A DNA stretch of 27,999 nt, taken from positions 1-27,999 of the forward strand of contig CACZQI010000065.1 in NCBI GenBank assembly GCA_902783345.1. Reading direction: 5' to 3'. Shown here in pieces: positions 16,133 through 26,138 of this stretch. The stretch comes from an uncultured Erysipelotrichaceae bacterium (GTDB lineage Bacteria; Bacillota_I; Bacilli_A; RF39; UBA660). The translations under genes and the position numbers were made by a program. The notes below the pieces were generated by a model, which saw only the letters and a program-made list of their open reading frames with translations, was not told the origin of the DNA and made no database searches. Position 1 is the first letter of the stretch. Each line of letters starts with the position of its first letter.

Positions 16133-17767
16133 ATGAACGAATCATTCAAGAAAATTAAATCAATTAAAGATATTGAAAGTATTTTTATTAATATATTTCC
16201 AATATTTTATAAAACTAAGAATAATCTTGGTATTTTTTCCATGTGTGCTTATCGAATACCTGTTAAAAATAAGAATAATATATTTAATAAATATTTAAGA
16301 CTTAATGATGATTTATTTCCTATTAAAACAATATTTAAAAGAGGAATTGGTATTAAAATAAAAAAATATGCTTATTATTTTAATATTTATAAAGTTAATA
16401 TAAATTGTGAAAAAGTAGTTAGTTATCCACCACAAAATTTATTTCATATTTTATTTAAAAATAATGATGTAAATATTGAAATGCCAATGATATATAATCT
16501 TATGTATTATCAAAAGTACTTAGGATTAGTTGGACCTTTATATAAATTTAATAAAGAAGATTTAGTGTGTTATATTAGACAAACTAAAAGTAATTCTATC
16601 GCGCTTACTGTTCGTAAAAATAATTATACAGATTCCTTTAAAGAAAAAAATAAAATATTCTTAGCTAAGATTTTATCTCTAATTACGCCTAAAAAAGATA
16701 TTATTTTGCTTTATGAAAAAGAAGCAAATAAATATGAAGAAAGCGCTTCAGTTGTTTATGAAAAATTAATTGATTTAGGTTATATAAATGCTTATTTTAT
16801 CATTAAAAAAACTAGTAAACATAATGCTTTTATTAAAGAAAAATATCAAAAAAATATAATTTATGCATACACTTTTAAACATTATTACTATTTCTTTAAA
16901 TGTCATAAATTTATTGGAACAGAGTCAGTGCCACATTCTATCGAACTTCGAGCAGCAAATGGATTTATTTCTCGAAAAATGATTAATAAAAAGTATAAGC
17001 AAGTTTTCTTACAACATGGGGTAATGTATATGGTTGCCTTAAATCCAACAAGTCGTGGAGCTTTCTTAAAGGGTGGTAATGAAATGCCATTAGATGCTAA
17101 AATTGTTGTATCATCTAAACTAGAAGCCGAGCATTTTACACACTTAGGTGGATTTAATATGGAAGATTTATACATTACAGGTCTTCCTTCATATGATCGT
17201 AATGTTAAAAATAAAGATGCTGATAAAATAACAATTATGTTAACTTGGAGAAGCTGGGAATATAATATTTTAGAATCTGATTATCATAAGTCTAATTATT
17301 ATAGAATGGTTAATAATATTATTAAGAATATTCCTCTTGAATATCAAGATAAAGTTATTGTTCTTCCTCATCCATTAATATTTGATAAGCTTAAAAATAC
17401 GGATTTAAATAAATGGATACCTGATGTACTTTCTTATGATAAAATTTTAGAAGACACTGCTCTTTTAATAACTGATTATTCATCTATTTCTTATTCAGCC
17501 TTTTATAGAGGAGCAAATGTTATATTTTGCTGGGAAGAACTTAATGAATGTATGGAAAAATATGAAAGTCATTTAATGCTTAATAAAGATAATGCTTTTG
17601 GAGATATTAGTTATAAATTTAATGATATTGCGAGTCTTGTTAAGAATAATTATTTAAAAAAGCAAAAGAAAGAATATTTAGAGAAATATCAAAAAATCGT
17701 TGAATTTCATGATAATAAAAATACTGAAAGATTAATAGAATGCTTAAAAAAAGATAATTTAATTTAA
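16133..17767 (+). CDS. CDP-glycerol glycerophosphotransferase family protein (TagF/TagB-like)
   Basis: The 544-residue product belongs to the family that transfers glycerol-phosphate (or a related polyol phosphate) from a CDP donor to a growing wall polymer at the inner face of the membrane. The family core is in the C-terminal two thirds: the QHG motif with His295, a GLPSYD strand after the first Rossmann half, LTWRSW at 370-375, LPHP with His413, and the TDYSS motif at 447-451, which contacts the donor phosphate in TagF. The first roughly 180 residues are not recognisable and may be membrane-peripheral or substrate-binding. No membrane helix is evident. It is the first gene of a unit with the next gene 9 nt away. 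The exact substrate cannot be read. Confidence 0.85.
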   Translation: MNESFKKIKSIKDIESIFINIFPIFYKTKNNLGIFSMCAYRIPVKNKNNIFNKYLRLNDDLFPIKTIFKRGIGIKIKKYAYYFNIYKVNINCEKVVSYPPQNLFHILFKNNDVNIEMPMIYNLMYYQKYLGLVGPLYKFNKEDLVCYIRQTKSNSIALTVRKNNYTDSFKEKNKIFLAKILSLITPKKDIILLYEKEANKYEESASVVYEKLIDLGYINAYFIIKKTSKHNAFIKEKYQKNIIYAYTFKHYYYFFKCHKFIGTESVPHSIELRAANGFISRKMINKKYKQVFLQHGVMYMVALNPTSRGAFLKGGNEMPLDAKIVVSSKLEAEHFTHLGGFNMEDLYITGLPSYDRNVKNKDADKITIMLTWRSWEYNILESDYHKSNYYRMVNNIIKNIPLEYQDKVIVLPHPLIFDKLKNTDLNKWIPDVLSYDKILEDTALLITDYSSISYSAFYRGANVIFCWEELNECMEKYESHLMLNKDNAFGDISYKFNDIASLVKNNYLKKQKKEYLEKYQKIVEFHDNKNTERLIECLKKDNLI

Positions 17768-17776
17768 GGAGGAAAA

Positions 17777-18904
17777 ATGACAATTTTAATAACGCTGTTT
17801 AAATGGCATTTAAGAAGTATTTACTTTTTTATTAAATTATTTACTAAACAAGATAATAAGCAAATATTATTTTTATCTAGACAATCGGCTACTCCAAGTT
17901 TAGATTATAGAATGCTTAAAGAAGATTTTAATAAAAGATATCCAGAATATAAAATTGTAATATTAAATAAATTGCTTTTAAAAAAGAATATTATTAGTTA
18001 TTATTTTCATATTTATAAACAAATGCACTATTTAGCAACATCTAAAGTATGTTTAATTGATACTTACATTATCCCTGTATCAGTTTTAAAACATAAAAAG
18101 GGTTTAACTATTATTCAATTATGTCATGGAGTAGGTAATATTAAAAAATTTGGCTATCAAACATTAAAAAATGCTTCTGGTAAAGGTGAAAAATTATCTA
18201 AATTAATGCAAATGCATGAAGGATATGATTATTTAATTTCAACATCTAAAGCAACTAGTAAATTTTATGCTGAAGCCTTTAATATGAAAATGGATCAAAT
18301 GATTAATATTGGAACTCCTAAAATAGATTATATTTTAAATATTAAAGATAAAAAGGAAGAAGTATTAAAAAAATATCCTCATTTAAAAGATAAACCAGTT
18401 ATTTTATATGTTTCAACATTTAGAACTTATGAAGATGATTATTTAAAAAAGTTTACTTTAAATGCTCCAGTAGATGACTACAACATTATTATGCATATTC
18501 ATCCAGTTGCTTATAAATATCATCCAGATATTGATAAATATATTACTGATGATAGAATATATCGTTGCAAAGATTTTCCAACTGTTGAATTATTAAGTGT
18601 TGCTGATATTGTTATTACAGATTATTCATCATTTGTTTTTGAAAGTGCGTTACTTAATATTCCAACTTATCTATATGTCCCTGATTATGATAAATATACT
18701 AAAATGAATGGTTTAAATGTAGATATTTTTAAAGAACTTCCTAATGTAGTTTGCAAAAATGCAAAAGAATTATTTCAAAAAATTAAAAATAATAATTATG
18801 ATTATAATAATTTAGAAAGATTTAAAAATAAATATATTGAATATGCTAAAGGAGATTCGACCAAGAAAATAGTTGATTTCATGATTGAAAAAGCAAAGTC
18901 TTAA
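17777..18904 (+). CDS. CDP-glycerol glycerophosphotransferase family protein (TagB-like size)
   Basis: At 375 residues this is a short family member, closer in size to TagB, the primase that adds the first glycerol-phosphate, than to the polymerase TagF. The motifs are present: CHG with His117, a GTPKIDYI strand (179-186), YVSTFR at 211-216, IHP with His242, and TDYSS at 281-285 followed by the usual PTYLYVPDYDKY loop. The N-terminus has a hydrophobic amphipathic start, consistent with membrane association. The ribosome site AAGGAGGA precedes the ATG, nine bases after the previous stop, so the two are co-transcribed. A primase or linker role is inference from size and order. A weak hairpin with a T-run overlaps the 3' end. 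Confidence 0.83.
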   Translation: MTILITLFKWHLRSIYFFIKLFTKQDNKQILFLSRQSATPSLDYRMLKEDFNKRYPEYKIVILNKLLLKKNIISYYFHIYKQMHYLATSKVCLIDTYIIPVSVLKHKKGLTIIQLCHGVGNIKKFGYQTLKNASGKGEKLSKLMQMHEGYDYLISTSKATSKFYAEAFNMKMDQMINIGTPKIDYILNIKDKKEEVLKKYPHLKDKPVILYVSTFRTYEDDYLKKFTLNAPVDDYNIIMHIHPVAYKYHPDIDKYITDDRIYRCKDFPTVELLSVADIVITDYSSFVFESALLNIPTYLYVPDYDKYTKMNGLNVDIFKELPNVVCKNAKELFQKIKNNNYDYNNLERFKNKYIEYAKGDSTKKIVDFMIEKAKS

Positions 18905-18920
18905 TTGACTTTCTTTTTTT
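18895..18920 (+). terminator. Weak hairpin with T-run after the TagB-like gene
   Basis: AAAGTC (18895-18900) pairs with GACTTT (18907-18912) around a 6-nt loop, followed by C and seven T. The short stem suggests attenuation rather than full termination. Confidence 0.4.
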
Positions 18921-18967
18921 GGCTAAAAAAAGATAATTTTACCATAATAAAAATAAGTAGGTGGCAT

Positions 18968-21616
18968 ATGGCAAAAAAAGAGTATTTATTTTCAGTAATT
19001 ATTCCTATTTATAATGTGGCAAAATATTTAGATGATGCAATTAACAGTATTATTAATCAAACAATTGGTTTTAATAATATTGAAATTATCTTAGTTAATG
19101 ATGGCTCAACTGATAATGCTGATGAAATATGTAATAAATATGTTAAATTATATCCTTTAAATATTAAATATTATAAACAAGTAAATTCTGGAGTATCAAC
19201 AGCTCGTAATTTAGGTTTAAAATATGCTAGTGGTAAATATATAAATTTTTTAGATGGTGATGATAAATGGGATTTAGATGTCTTTAATAAAGCCTATCAA
19301 ATGTTTGAAAAAAACACTGATGTTGATATTATTGGTGTAAGACAAAAATATTTTGAAAAAATGAATTCTTATCCATCATTAGATTTTAAATTTAATAAAG
19401 ATAAAGTAGTAAGTATTTTAGAAAATTATGACCATATCCAGTTAAGTGTCACATCTGCTTTTATAAGAAAAAGTGCGATTGGCAAAATTAGATTTGATAA
19501 AAATGTTAAATATTCTGAAGATGCTAAATTTTTAAATGAAATAATTGTTAAACATGGGAAATTAGGAATTATTTCATCATCTTTACATCATTATCGTAAA
19601 AGATTTGATGAAGATTCTGCTATTCAAACTAAGAATTATAAAGAAGATTGGTATTTAATAACGCCTCTTTCTTGTTATGAACATGCTTTTAATCTATCTA
19701 AAATGGTATATGGTGAAGTTATACCTTATTTTGCTTATTATGTTGCATATGATTATCAGTGGCGAATTAGAGAAATAATACCTAGTAGTATTCCTAAAAA
19801 AGTTTTAAAAAAATACTTATCTATTACTAAAAAACTATTTAAAGAAATTGATGATTATATCTTTTTAGCTCAAAAGAATATGTCTTCAGAATATAAAATA
19901 AGGGTTTTATCAATTAAATATCATAATAATATAGTAGATAAATTATTATTTCATAATCATAGCTTATATTTTAATGGTTTTAAAATAATTGATTTTACTA
20001 ATTGTAATCATTTAAATCTTAATATTTTAAATTTTAACACTCATAATTTAGAAATAAGGGGCACGATAAATTTACCTATTCCTTTTGATGATTATAATAT
20101 TTATGCTGTTGTTAATAATAAAAAAAGAATACTGATAAATAAACATAAAACTGATATAAATATTCGTAAATCATTTAATGAGGCTTTTATTTCTAATCAT
20201 GGCTTTGATGTAAATATTCCCTTAAATAATTTAAATAGTTTATATTTTGAATTAGAATATCGTAATTTATATAAATCTAAAATATGTTTTAAAACTGGAC
20301 TTAATTCTAAAGTAAATAATAAAACTAAAAACTATTATGTTTTTGATAACAAAATATACTATATTTATAAAAGTATTATTAAATGTAAAGATAAAAGTAT
20401 TTATAATTTAAGTTATTTTAAATTAAGATTTTTAAAGAATATTATTCTTAATAAAGAATTTAAAGTACTTATTGTTCGTTTATTATATTATTTATTTCAT
20501 TTATTTAAAAAAAGAGAAATATGGATTATATCTGATCGAATAGGAGCTGTTAATGATAATGGATATGCCTTTTATAATTATTTAAATAAAATTAAACCTC
20601 AAAATGTTAATTACTATTTTGTTATTAACAAAGATTCTTATGATTATCAAAAAGTTAAAAAGCAAGGAAAAGTTTTAATATTTAATTCTTTAAAATATAA
20701 ATTATATTTTTTATTATCTGATAAAATTATTAGTAGTCAAGCAGATGATTGGGTAACTAATCCATTTGGATGCCATGCTTCTTATTATAGTGATTTATAT
20801 AATAGTGATTTTATCTTTTTAACTCATGGTATTTTAAAACATGATTTATCTTTTTGGCTAAATTCTTATGAAAAGAATATTAAAATGATCGTATCTTCAA
20901 CTATAAATGAATACAATTTATTATTAAATGGTAATTATGGATTTAATAAAGATGTTATTAAACTTACAGGAATGCCTAGATTTGATAATTTAAAAAATAA
21001 TAATAAAAAGATAATTGCAGTTATGCCAACATGGAGATTATCGCTTGCTAATAATATTAATAAAAAGGGAATTAGGCCATATAATTATTCATTTAAAAAT
21101 AGTAAATATTTTAATTTTTATAATCATTTAATTAATGATAAAAAGCTATTAAATGCAATGGATAAGTATGGATATAAAGGAATCTTTGTTGTGCATCCAT
21201 CTCACGCTGAAAATTATAAAGATTTTAAAAGTAATAAAACATTTGATGTTGTAAGTGGATATGCTGATTATCAAAAAATATTTGGTGAAGCATCATTACT
21301 TATTTCAGATTATTCTAGTGTTTTGTTTGATTTTAGTTATTTAAAAAAGCCGGTTATTTATACCAAATTTGATAAAAAAGATTTTTATAAAGAACATTTT
21401 TATACTAAGGCATATTATGAAGATGAAAAAGATGGTTTTGGTCCAGTAAAATATACTTATAATGGAACAGTTAATAGTATTATTGATTATATTGAACATG
21501 GATGTAAATTAGAAAATAAATATTTTAAAAGAATTAATACCTTTTATAAGTATTACGACGAAAATAACTCAGAAAGAGTATATAATGAGATTATCAATAG
21601 AAGCAATTTAAAATAG
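18968..21616 (+). CDS. Fusion: GT2 glycosyltransferase + CDP-glycerol glycerophosphotransferase (copy 1)
   Basis: The 882-residue product joins an N-terminal family-2 glycosyltransferase (about 1-230: FSVIIPIYNV, VNDGS at 43-47, metal-binding DGDD at 96-99, a KYSEDAKF catalytic-loop equivalent) to a middle segment of about 250 residues of unclear fold and a C-terminal TagF-type domain (about 515-870: THG with His620, LTGMPRFD, MPTWR, VHP with His743, SDYSS at 780-784, EKDGFGPV). One chain could thus add a sugar and a polyol phosphate in turn, making a mixed polymer. The start is the ATG at 18968 after TAGGTGG, not the TTG at 18905. The next gene encodes the same architecture. Confidence 0.87.
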   Translation: MAKKEYLFSVIIPIYNVAKYLDDAINSIINQTIGFNNIEIILVNDGSTDNADEICNKYVKLYPLNIKYYKQVNSGVSTARNLGLKYASGKYINFLDGDDKWDLDVFNKAYQMFEKNTDVDIIGVRQKYFEKMNSYPSLDFKFNKDKVVSILENYDHIQLSVTSAFIRKSAIGKIRFDKNVKYSEDAKFLNEIIVKHGKLGIISSSLHHYRKRFDEDSAIQTKNYKEDWYLITPLSCYEHAFNLSKMVYGEVIPYFAYYVAYDYQWRIREIIPSSIPKKVLKKYLSITKKLFKEIDDYIFLAQKNMSSEYKIRVLSIKYHNNIVDKLLFHNHSLYFNGFKIIDFTNCNHLNLNILNFNTHNLEIRGTINLPIPFDDYNIYAVVNNKKRILINKHKTDINIRKSFNEAFISNHGFDVNIPLNNLNSLYFELEYRNLYKSKICFKTGLNSKVNNKTKNYYVFDNKIYYIYKSIIKCKDKSIYNLSYFKLRFLKNIILNKEFKVLIVRLLYYLFHLFKKREIWIISDRIGAVNDNGYAFYNYLNKIKPQNVNYYFVINKDSYDYQKVKKQGKVLIFNSLKYKLYFLLSDKIISSQADDWVTNPFGCHASYYSDLYNSDFIFLTHGILKHDLSFWLNSYEKNIKMIVSSTINEYNLLLNGNYGFNKDVIKLTGMPRFDNLKNNNKKIIAVMPTWRLSLANNINKKGIRPYNYSFKNSKYFNFYNHLINDKKLLNAMDKYGYKGIFVVHPSHAENYKDFKSNKTFDVVSGYADYQKIFGEASLLISDYSSVLFDFSYLKKPVIYTKFDKKDFYKEHFYTKAYYEDEKDGFGPVKYTYNGTVNSIIDYIEHGCKLENKYFKRINTFYKYYDENNSERVYNEIINRSNLK

Positions 21617-21627
21617 CTTCTTTTTTA
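21599..21627 (+). terminator. Intrinsic terminator after GT2-TagF copy 1
   Basis: AGAAGC (21599-21604) pairs with GCTTCT (21616-21621) over an 11-nt A/T loop, followed by six T. It includes the stop codon. Confidence 0.6.
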
Positions 21628-21658
21628 ATGATTATTTTTTTAAAAATGCCTAAAGTAG

Positions 21659-21687
21659 TTAACAAAAAATTAGATATAGGTTATAAT
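21659..21687 (+). promoter_or_regulatory. Promoter for the GT2-TagF copy 2/dlt operon
   Basis: TTAACA (21659-21664) is separated by 17 bp from a perfect TATAAT (21682-21687). No further promoter or terminator is seen before the end of the window. Confidence 0.75.
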
Positions 21688-21721
21688 TAATAAGGAATGA
21701 TTAAGAAGTAAGGAGCAGTAT

Positions 21722-24367
21722 ATGATTAGTGAAGGAAAAAATTATAAATTTAAATTTTCAGTAATAATCCCTATATACAATGTTGAAGATTATTTAGAAG
21801 AAACAATTGAAAGTGTCATTAATCAAACAATAGGTTTTGAAGATAATATAGAGTTAATCCTAGTTAATGATGGTTCACCGGATAATAGTGAAGCAATTTG
21901 TTTAAAATATAAGGAATTATATCCTGATAATATTAAATATATTAAAAAAGAAAATGGTGGAGTATCATCAGCTCGTAATTTGGGAATTGAAAATGCTGAA
22001 GGTGAATTAATAAATTTTTTAGATAGTGATGATAAATGGTCGTTAAATAGTTTTGAAGCAGTTTATAATGCTTATTTAGAACATCCAGATATAAAATTAT
22101 TTAGTACAAAAATGGTGTTTTTTGATGGTCGTAAAGGCAATCACTTACTAAATTATAAATATGTTAAAAATAGAGTAATTGATATATTTAAAAATTATAA
22201 ATATCCGCAACTTAGTTCTAGTTCAATATTTATAGTTAAAGAAGTTATTGGTGATTTAAGATATTGCCCTAATATTAAATATTCTGAAGATAATAGATTT
22301 ATTAATGAAATAATTTTAAAAGAAAGATATTTTATGGTTTTATCTAAACCAATTTATTATTATCGTCGTCGAAATGATAAATCTTCTGCTATTCAAGGGC
22401 AAGTTTATAATGAATCTTATTATAAAGTAACACCTAAAGAAGTATATCAATATCTTTTTGATTATTCACGCAAATTGCATGGCAAAGTAATATCTTATAT
22501 TCAGTATTTAGTATTATATGATTTAAGTTGGCGTATTACGATTGATGTAAATAATCCGTTAATTACAAAGTCTTATTTAAAAGATATTTCAAATTTAATA
22601 AAACAAATAGATGAATATATCATTTTAGAGCATAGACAGTTAGATTTAGCTCAAAAAATTCATCTTTTATGTTTTAAATATAATTGTAATATTTCAAATA
22701 TAGTTGATTATTATGACGATGGTGTAGTATATAAAGGTAGATATTTTGCTAATAATAAATTAGGCTTTTTAATTATTGATAACATGATTTTTAGAAATAA
22801 TAAAATGTTTATTTATGGAAAAATTGATAATAAATATGTACCTAAAGAAAACATTAAGGTGTTAGTAAATGGCGAAGAAATTAATCCTGTTTTCTACGAT
22901 CTTACTAATGATTTCAATGAAATGGGATTTGATAATAAACTTATTCATGATTATATAGGAATTTCATTATCAATTGATGTTAGCGAACCATTTATATTAG
23001 AGTTTTATTATAATGCTTTAAAATTAATTCCAAGATTTAAAAGAGCAAGTGTATTTTTTGAAAATATGCCATATGCTTATCATAATTATAATGGAAAAAC
23101 TATTGTTTATCATAATGGGTCAATAATATGTGAAGAAAAGTCTTTTAAGAAAAATTTAAAATATGAATATCTTAATGAAAAATTTTTATGTAGATGTGAT
23201 AGAAAAGCTTCGGCTCGTATTAGATTATTTATGACTATTTTTCGTAATTTTAAATTAAGAAAAATCATGTTAATTTCAGATCGAGTTAATAAAGCAGATG
23301 ATAACGGAGAACACTTATTTAAATATGTAAACAAATATCATAAAGAGATTAATAGTTATTATATTATATCTAAAAAATCTCCAGATTATAAACGAATGAA
23401 AAAATATGGTAAAGTTCTTGATAATGAATCGCTTAAGTATAAACTATTATTTCAAATATCAGATTATATAGTTTCTTCACATGCTGAAAATTATATTTTT
23501 GAACCACTTGGTAATGGGACTAAATATATTCGTGATCAATATTATTTTAGATATATATTTTTACAGCATGGTATTATTAAAGATGATTTAAGTCCATGGC
23601 TTAATATTAATACTAAAAAAATGGATATGTTTGTAACTTCATGTGAAAAAGAATATCAATCTCTTTTAGATTGTAAGTATTATTTTGGGCCAGATATAGT
23701 TAAACTAACAGGGCTTCCAAGATTTGATTCATTGCTAGAAAAATCCCAAACAATCAAAAAGAAAAAGCAAATTATGGTTTCATTTACTTGGCGTAATTCT
23801 TTAGCTAGTACAATTGATAAAACTACTGGTAAAAGATTATATAATGAAGAATTTGTAGAATCATTATATTATCAAAATATTAATAAATTATTTATGGATG
23901 AAAAATTACATAAAGTCTTAAAGGAAACAGGATATATAATTAGATTTATTCCTCATCCTAATCTTTTGTGCCAAATGCAAGATTTTAAAGAGAATGAATT
24001 TGTTCAAGTTGAATATAATGAAGTTAATTATCAAAAAGAATTTTGTGAAAATGCTTTATTAATTACGGATTATTCTAGTACATTCTTTGATTTTGCTTAT
24101 TTACATAAACCAGTCATATATTTTCAGTATGATCAAGAAAGTTTTTACGAAAATCAATTATATAATAAAGGTTATTTTGTTTATGAAAAAGATGGCTTTG
24201 GTCCAGTATGTTACGATTATGATAGTTTAGTTAAAGAAATTATAAAAGCTTTAAAAAATGATTGCAAATTAGAAGATAAATATGAACAAAGAATAAATTC
24301 ATTTTATAAATACCATGATCAAAAGAATTCAGAAAGAGTATTTAATGAAATTATGAAATTAAAATAG
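21722..24367 (+). CDS. Fusion: GT2 glycosyltransferase + CDP-glycerol glycerophosphotransferase (copy 2)
   Basis: The 881-residue product has the same layout as the preceding gene: GT2 domain (FSVIIPIYNV, VNDGS at 48-52, DSDD at 101-104, KYSEDNRF), a middle segment of about 250 residues, and a TagF-type domain (QHG with His616, LTGLPRFD, SFTWR, IPHP, TDYSS, EKDGFGPV). The two are clearly paralogues: long stretches at both ends agree, including the C-terminal NSERVxNEI, while the middle parts have diverged more. A tandem duplication with different sugar or acceptor specificity is the simplest reading. The ATG follows AAGGAG. dltA starts 9 nt after its stop with the ribosome site overlapping, so this gene leads the D-alanylation operon, which ties the polymer to D-alanine modification. 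Confidence 0.87.
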   Translation: MISEGKNYKFKFSVIIPIYNVEDYLEETIESVINQTIGFEDNIELILVNDGSPDNSEAICLKYKELYPDNIKYIKKENGGVSSARNLGIENAEGELINFLDSDDKWSLNSFEAVYNAYLEHPDIKLFSTKMVFFDGRKGNHLLNYKYVKNRVIDIFKNYKYPQLSSSSIFIVKEVIGDLRYCPNIKYSEDNRFINEIILKERYFMVLSKPIYYYRRRNDKSSAIQGQVYNESYYKVTPKEVYQYLFDYSRKLHGKVISYIQYLVLYDLSWRITIDVNNPLITKSYLKDISNLIKQIDEYIILEHRQLDLAQKIHLLCFKYNCNISNIVDYYDDGVVYKGRYFANNKLGFLIIDNMIFRNNKMFIYGKIDNKYVPKENIKVLVNGEEINPVFYDLTNDFNEMGFDNKLIHDYIGISLSIDVSEPFILEFYYNALKLIPRFKRASVFFENMPYAYHNYNGKTIVYHNGSIICEEKSFKKNLKYEYLNEKFLCRCDRKASARIRLFMTIFRNFKLRKIMLISDRVNKADDNGEHLFKYVNKYHKEINSYYIISKKSPDYKRMKKYGKVLDNESLKYKLLFQISDYIVSSHAENYIFEPLGNGTKYIRDQYYFRYIFLQHGIIKDDLSPWLNINTKKMDMFVTSCEKEYQSLLDCKYYFGPDIVKLTGLPRFDSLLEKSQTIKKKKQIMVSFTWRNSLASTIDKTTGKRLYNEEFVESLYYQNINKLFMDEKLHKVLKETGYIIRFIPHPNLLCQMQDFKENEFVQVEYNEVNYQKEFCENALLITDYSSTFFDFAYLHKPVIYFQYDQESFYENQLYNKGYFVYEKDGFGPVCYDYDSLVKEIIKALKNDCKLEDKYEQRINSFYKYHDQKNSERVFNEIMKLK

Positions 24368-24376
24368 GAGAATAAC

Positions 24377-25888
24377 ATGAAAATTAACGTAATTGAATAT
24401 TTAGAAGATTCAGCCAAAAGATTTCCACGTAAAATAGCTTTTGACGATTTGAAAAATAAAGTTTCTTTTAGTGCTTTATATAAATATACCCAAAAAATAG
24501 GGACTGGATTATCACAATATAATCATCAGCCTATTGCAATATTTATGGATAAAAGTGTCGAATGTTTAGAGGTTATGTATGGCGTAATTGCAAGTGGCAA
24601 TTTTTATACAATTATTGATACTAAAATGCCAATTGATCGTATTGAAAAAATATTTGATACTTTAAACCCTGTTTCTATAGTAACTATTAAACCATTAAAA
24701 GATAAATTAAAAGAATTAAATTTTAAAAATATCTTGTTTTATGAAGATTTAAGTGAAACTAAAATTAATATTAAGAAATTAAAAGAAATAAGAGAAAAAG
24801 CGGTTGATACTGACCCAATATATACACTTTTTACTTCAGGTTCAACTGGAGTTCCTAAAGGTTATACAGTAAATCATAAAGGGGTAATTGATTTTGTTGA
24901 ACAAATGGCTTATACCTTTAATTTAACTGATAAAGATATTTTTGCTAATCAGTCCCCACTTTATTTTGATTTATCAATAAATGATGTATTTGGTACTATT
25001 AAAAATGGAAATACAATGTATTTAATACCTCAAAGTTATTTTATGTTTCCAGTTAATCTATTTAAAGTATTAAATGAAAAGAAAGTAGATTCTATTTTTT
25101 GGGTGCCATCTGCTTTAGTGCTTTCTGCTCCTGCTCTAGAAGCTGTAAAACCAAAGTATTTAAAAAGAGTATTATTTTGTGGAGAAGTAATGCCTAATAA
25201 ACAATTAAATATGTGGCGTAAAGCCTTACCTAAAACACTTTATGCTAATTTATATGGCCCAGCAGAAACAGTAGATGCATCAACTTATTATATAGTAAAT
25301 CGTAAATTTAAAGATGATGAAAGTTTGCCTATAGGTAAGCCTTTTAGAAATACTAAAGTTCTAGTAATTGATGAAAATAATAAAGAAGTAACTAAAATTA
25401 ATGAGATTGGTGAATTATGTATTGCTGGTTCATCTTTATCAATGGGATATTATAATAATCCAGATAAAACTAAAGATGCTTATGTACAAAATCCTACTAA
25501 TAGTAATTATTTAGAAACTATTTATAAAACTGGTGATTTAGTTAAGTATAATGAACGCGGTGAATTAATATATGTATCTCGTAAAGATTACCAAATTAAA
25601 CATATGGGGTATCGTATTGAACTTGGGGAAATTGAAACTGCTATTGCAGCGATAGATGAAATTGAAACTCAAAGTTGTATTTACGATGATAACAAAAAAC
25701 AAATTGTCATGTTTTATACTGGTCAGGAACTTCAAACTAAAGAAATTATTGATAAATTAAAGAGTAAATTACCTAATTATATGGTGCCTAATGTTATTAT
25801 TAAACTTAATGAAATGCCACATAATCAAAATGGTAAAATAGATCGTAAAGTTTTAAAAGAAAGATATATGAAAGGAGAAATAAAATGA
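24377..25888 (+). CDS. dltA: D-alanine--D-alanyl carrier protein ligase DltA
   Basis: This cytoplasmic adenylation enzyme activates D-alanine with ATP and loads it on the carrier protein DltC. The 503-residue length matches the family (about 500-510). Motifs: TSGSTGVPKG at 153-162 (P-loop-like A3), YGPAETVDA (A5), YKTGDL (A7), a YVSRKDYQIKHMGYRIELGEIE hinge (A8) and NGKIDRK with the conserved Lys487 near the C-terminus. The ribosome site GGAG overlaps the previous gene's stop. Its TGA stop overlaps the dltC start in an ATGA arrangement; it is the only gene in the window that ends with TGA. Other adenylation enzymes are unlikely given the dltC neighbour. Confidence 0.93.
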   Translation: MKINVIEYLEDSAKRFPRKIAFDDLKNKVSFSALYKYTQKIGTGLSQYNHQPIAIFMDKSVECLEVMYGVIASGNFYTIIDTKMPIDRIEKIFDTLNPVSIVTIKPLKDKLKELNFKNILFYEDLSETKINIKKLKEIREKAVDTDPIYTLFTSGSTGVPKGYTVNHKGVIDFVEQMAYTFNLTDKDIFANQSPLYFDLSINDVFGTIKNGNTMYLIPQSYFMFPVNLFKVLNEKKVDSIFWVPSALVLSAPALEAVKPKYLKRVLFCGEVMPNKQLNMWRKALPKTLYANLYGPAETVDASTYYIVNRKFKDDESLPIGKPFRNTKVLVIDENNKEVTKINEIGELCIAGSSLSMGYYNNPDKTKDAYVQNPTNSNYLETIYKTGDLVKYNERGELIYVSRKDYQIKHMGYRIELGEIETAIAAIDEIETQSCIYDDNKKQIVMFYTGQELQTKEIIDKLKSKLPNYMVPNVIIKLNEMPHNQNGKIDRKVLKERYMKGEIK

Positions 25889-26112
25889 AAGAAATAATTG
25901 AAGTTTTAAATGAAGTAAAACCAGGAGAAGATTATGAAAACGCAACTAATTTAATTACTGGCGGTATTTTAACTTCATTTGATATTGTTACTTTAGTATC
26001 ACTTTTAAATATGAAATTTGATATTAATATTGGCGTAGTTGATTTAATTCCAGAAAATTTTGAATCAATTAAAGCTATTGAAGATTTAGTTAACAAACTT
26101 AAAAATAATTAA
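25885..26112 (+). CDS. dltC: D-alanyl carrier protein DltC
   Basis: The 75-residue acyl-carrier-type protein is the length typical of DltC (about 78). The Ser that would carry the phosphopantetheine arm is Ser31 in ILTSFDIV. The usual Asp before that Ser is Thr here, an uncommon but tolerable change. The remainder follows the carrier pattern: an acidic helix 2, LVSLLNMKFDINIG, and PENFESIKAIEDLV. It overlaps dltA by four bases (ATGA) with AAGGAG upstream. It passes D-alanine to the membrane enzyme encoded next. A generic acyl carrier protein is the alternative, but the position after dltA decides. Confidence 0.88.
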   Translation: MKEIIEVLNEVKPGEDYENATNLITGGILTSFDIVTLVSLLNMKFDINIGVVDLIPENFESIKAIEDLVNKLKNN

Positions 26113-26138
26113 TTAAATTAAGAAAGGAATATTGCAAA

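Noticed and set aside
16903..17175. Open frame of 90 codons on the - strand inside the first glycerophosphotransferase gene
   Set aside because: Antisense to a conserved domain; composition follows the opposite strand.
16087..21687. Shared regulatory motif in the promoters before the 16.1 and 21.7 kb operons (CTAAAGT and GTTATAATTAA in both)
   Set aside because: The distance between the two parts differs (19 against 31 bp), and the second part is mostly the -10 itself.
23110..23334. Open frame of 74 codons on the - strand inside the second GT2-TagF gene
   Set aside because: Antisense shadow without start signals.
24377..25888. Mycoplasma-type code with TGA as Trp
   Set aside because: Trp is coded by TGG throughout, and TGA ends dltA exactly at its expected length with an ATGA overlap to dltC.
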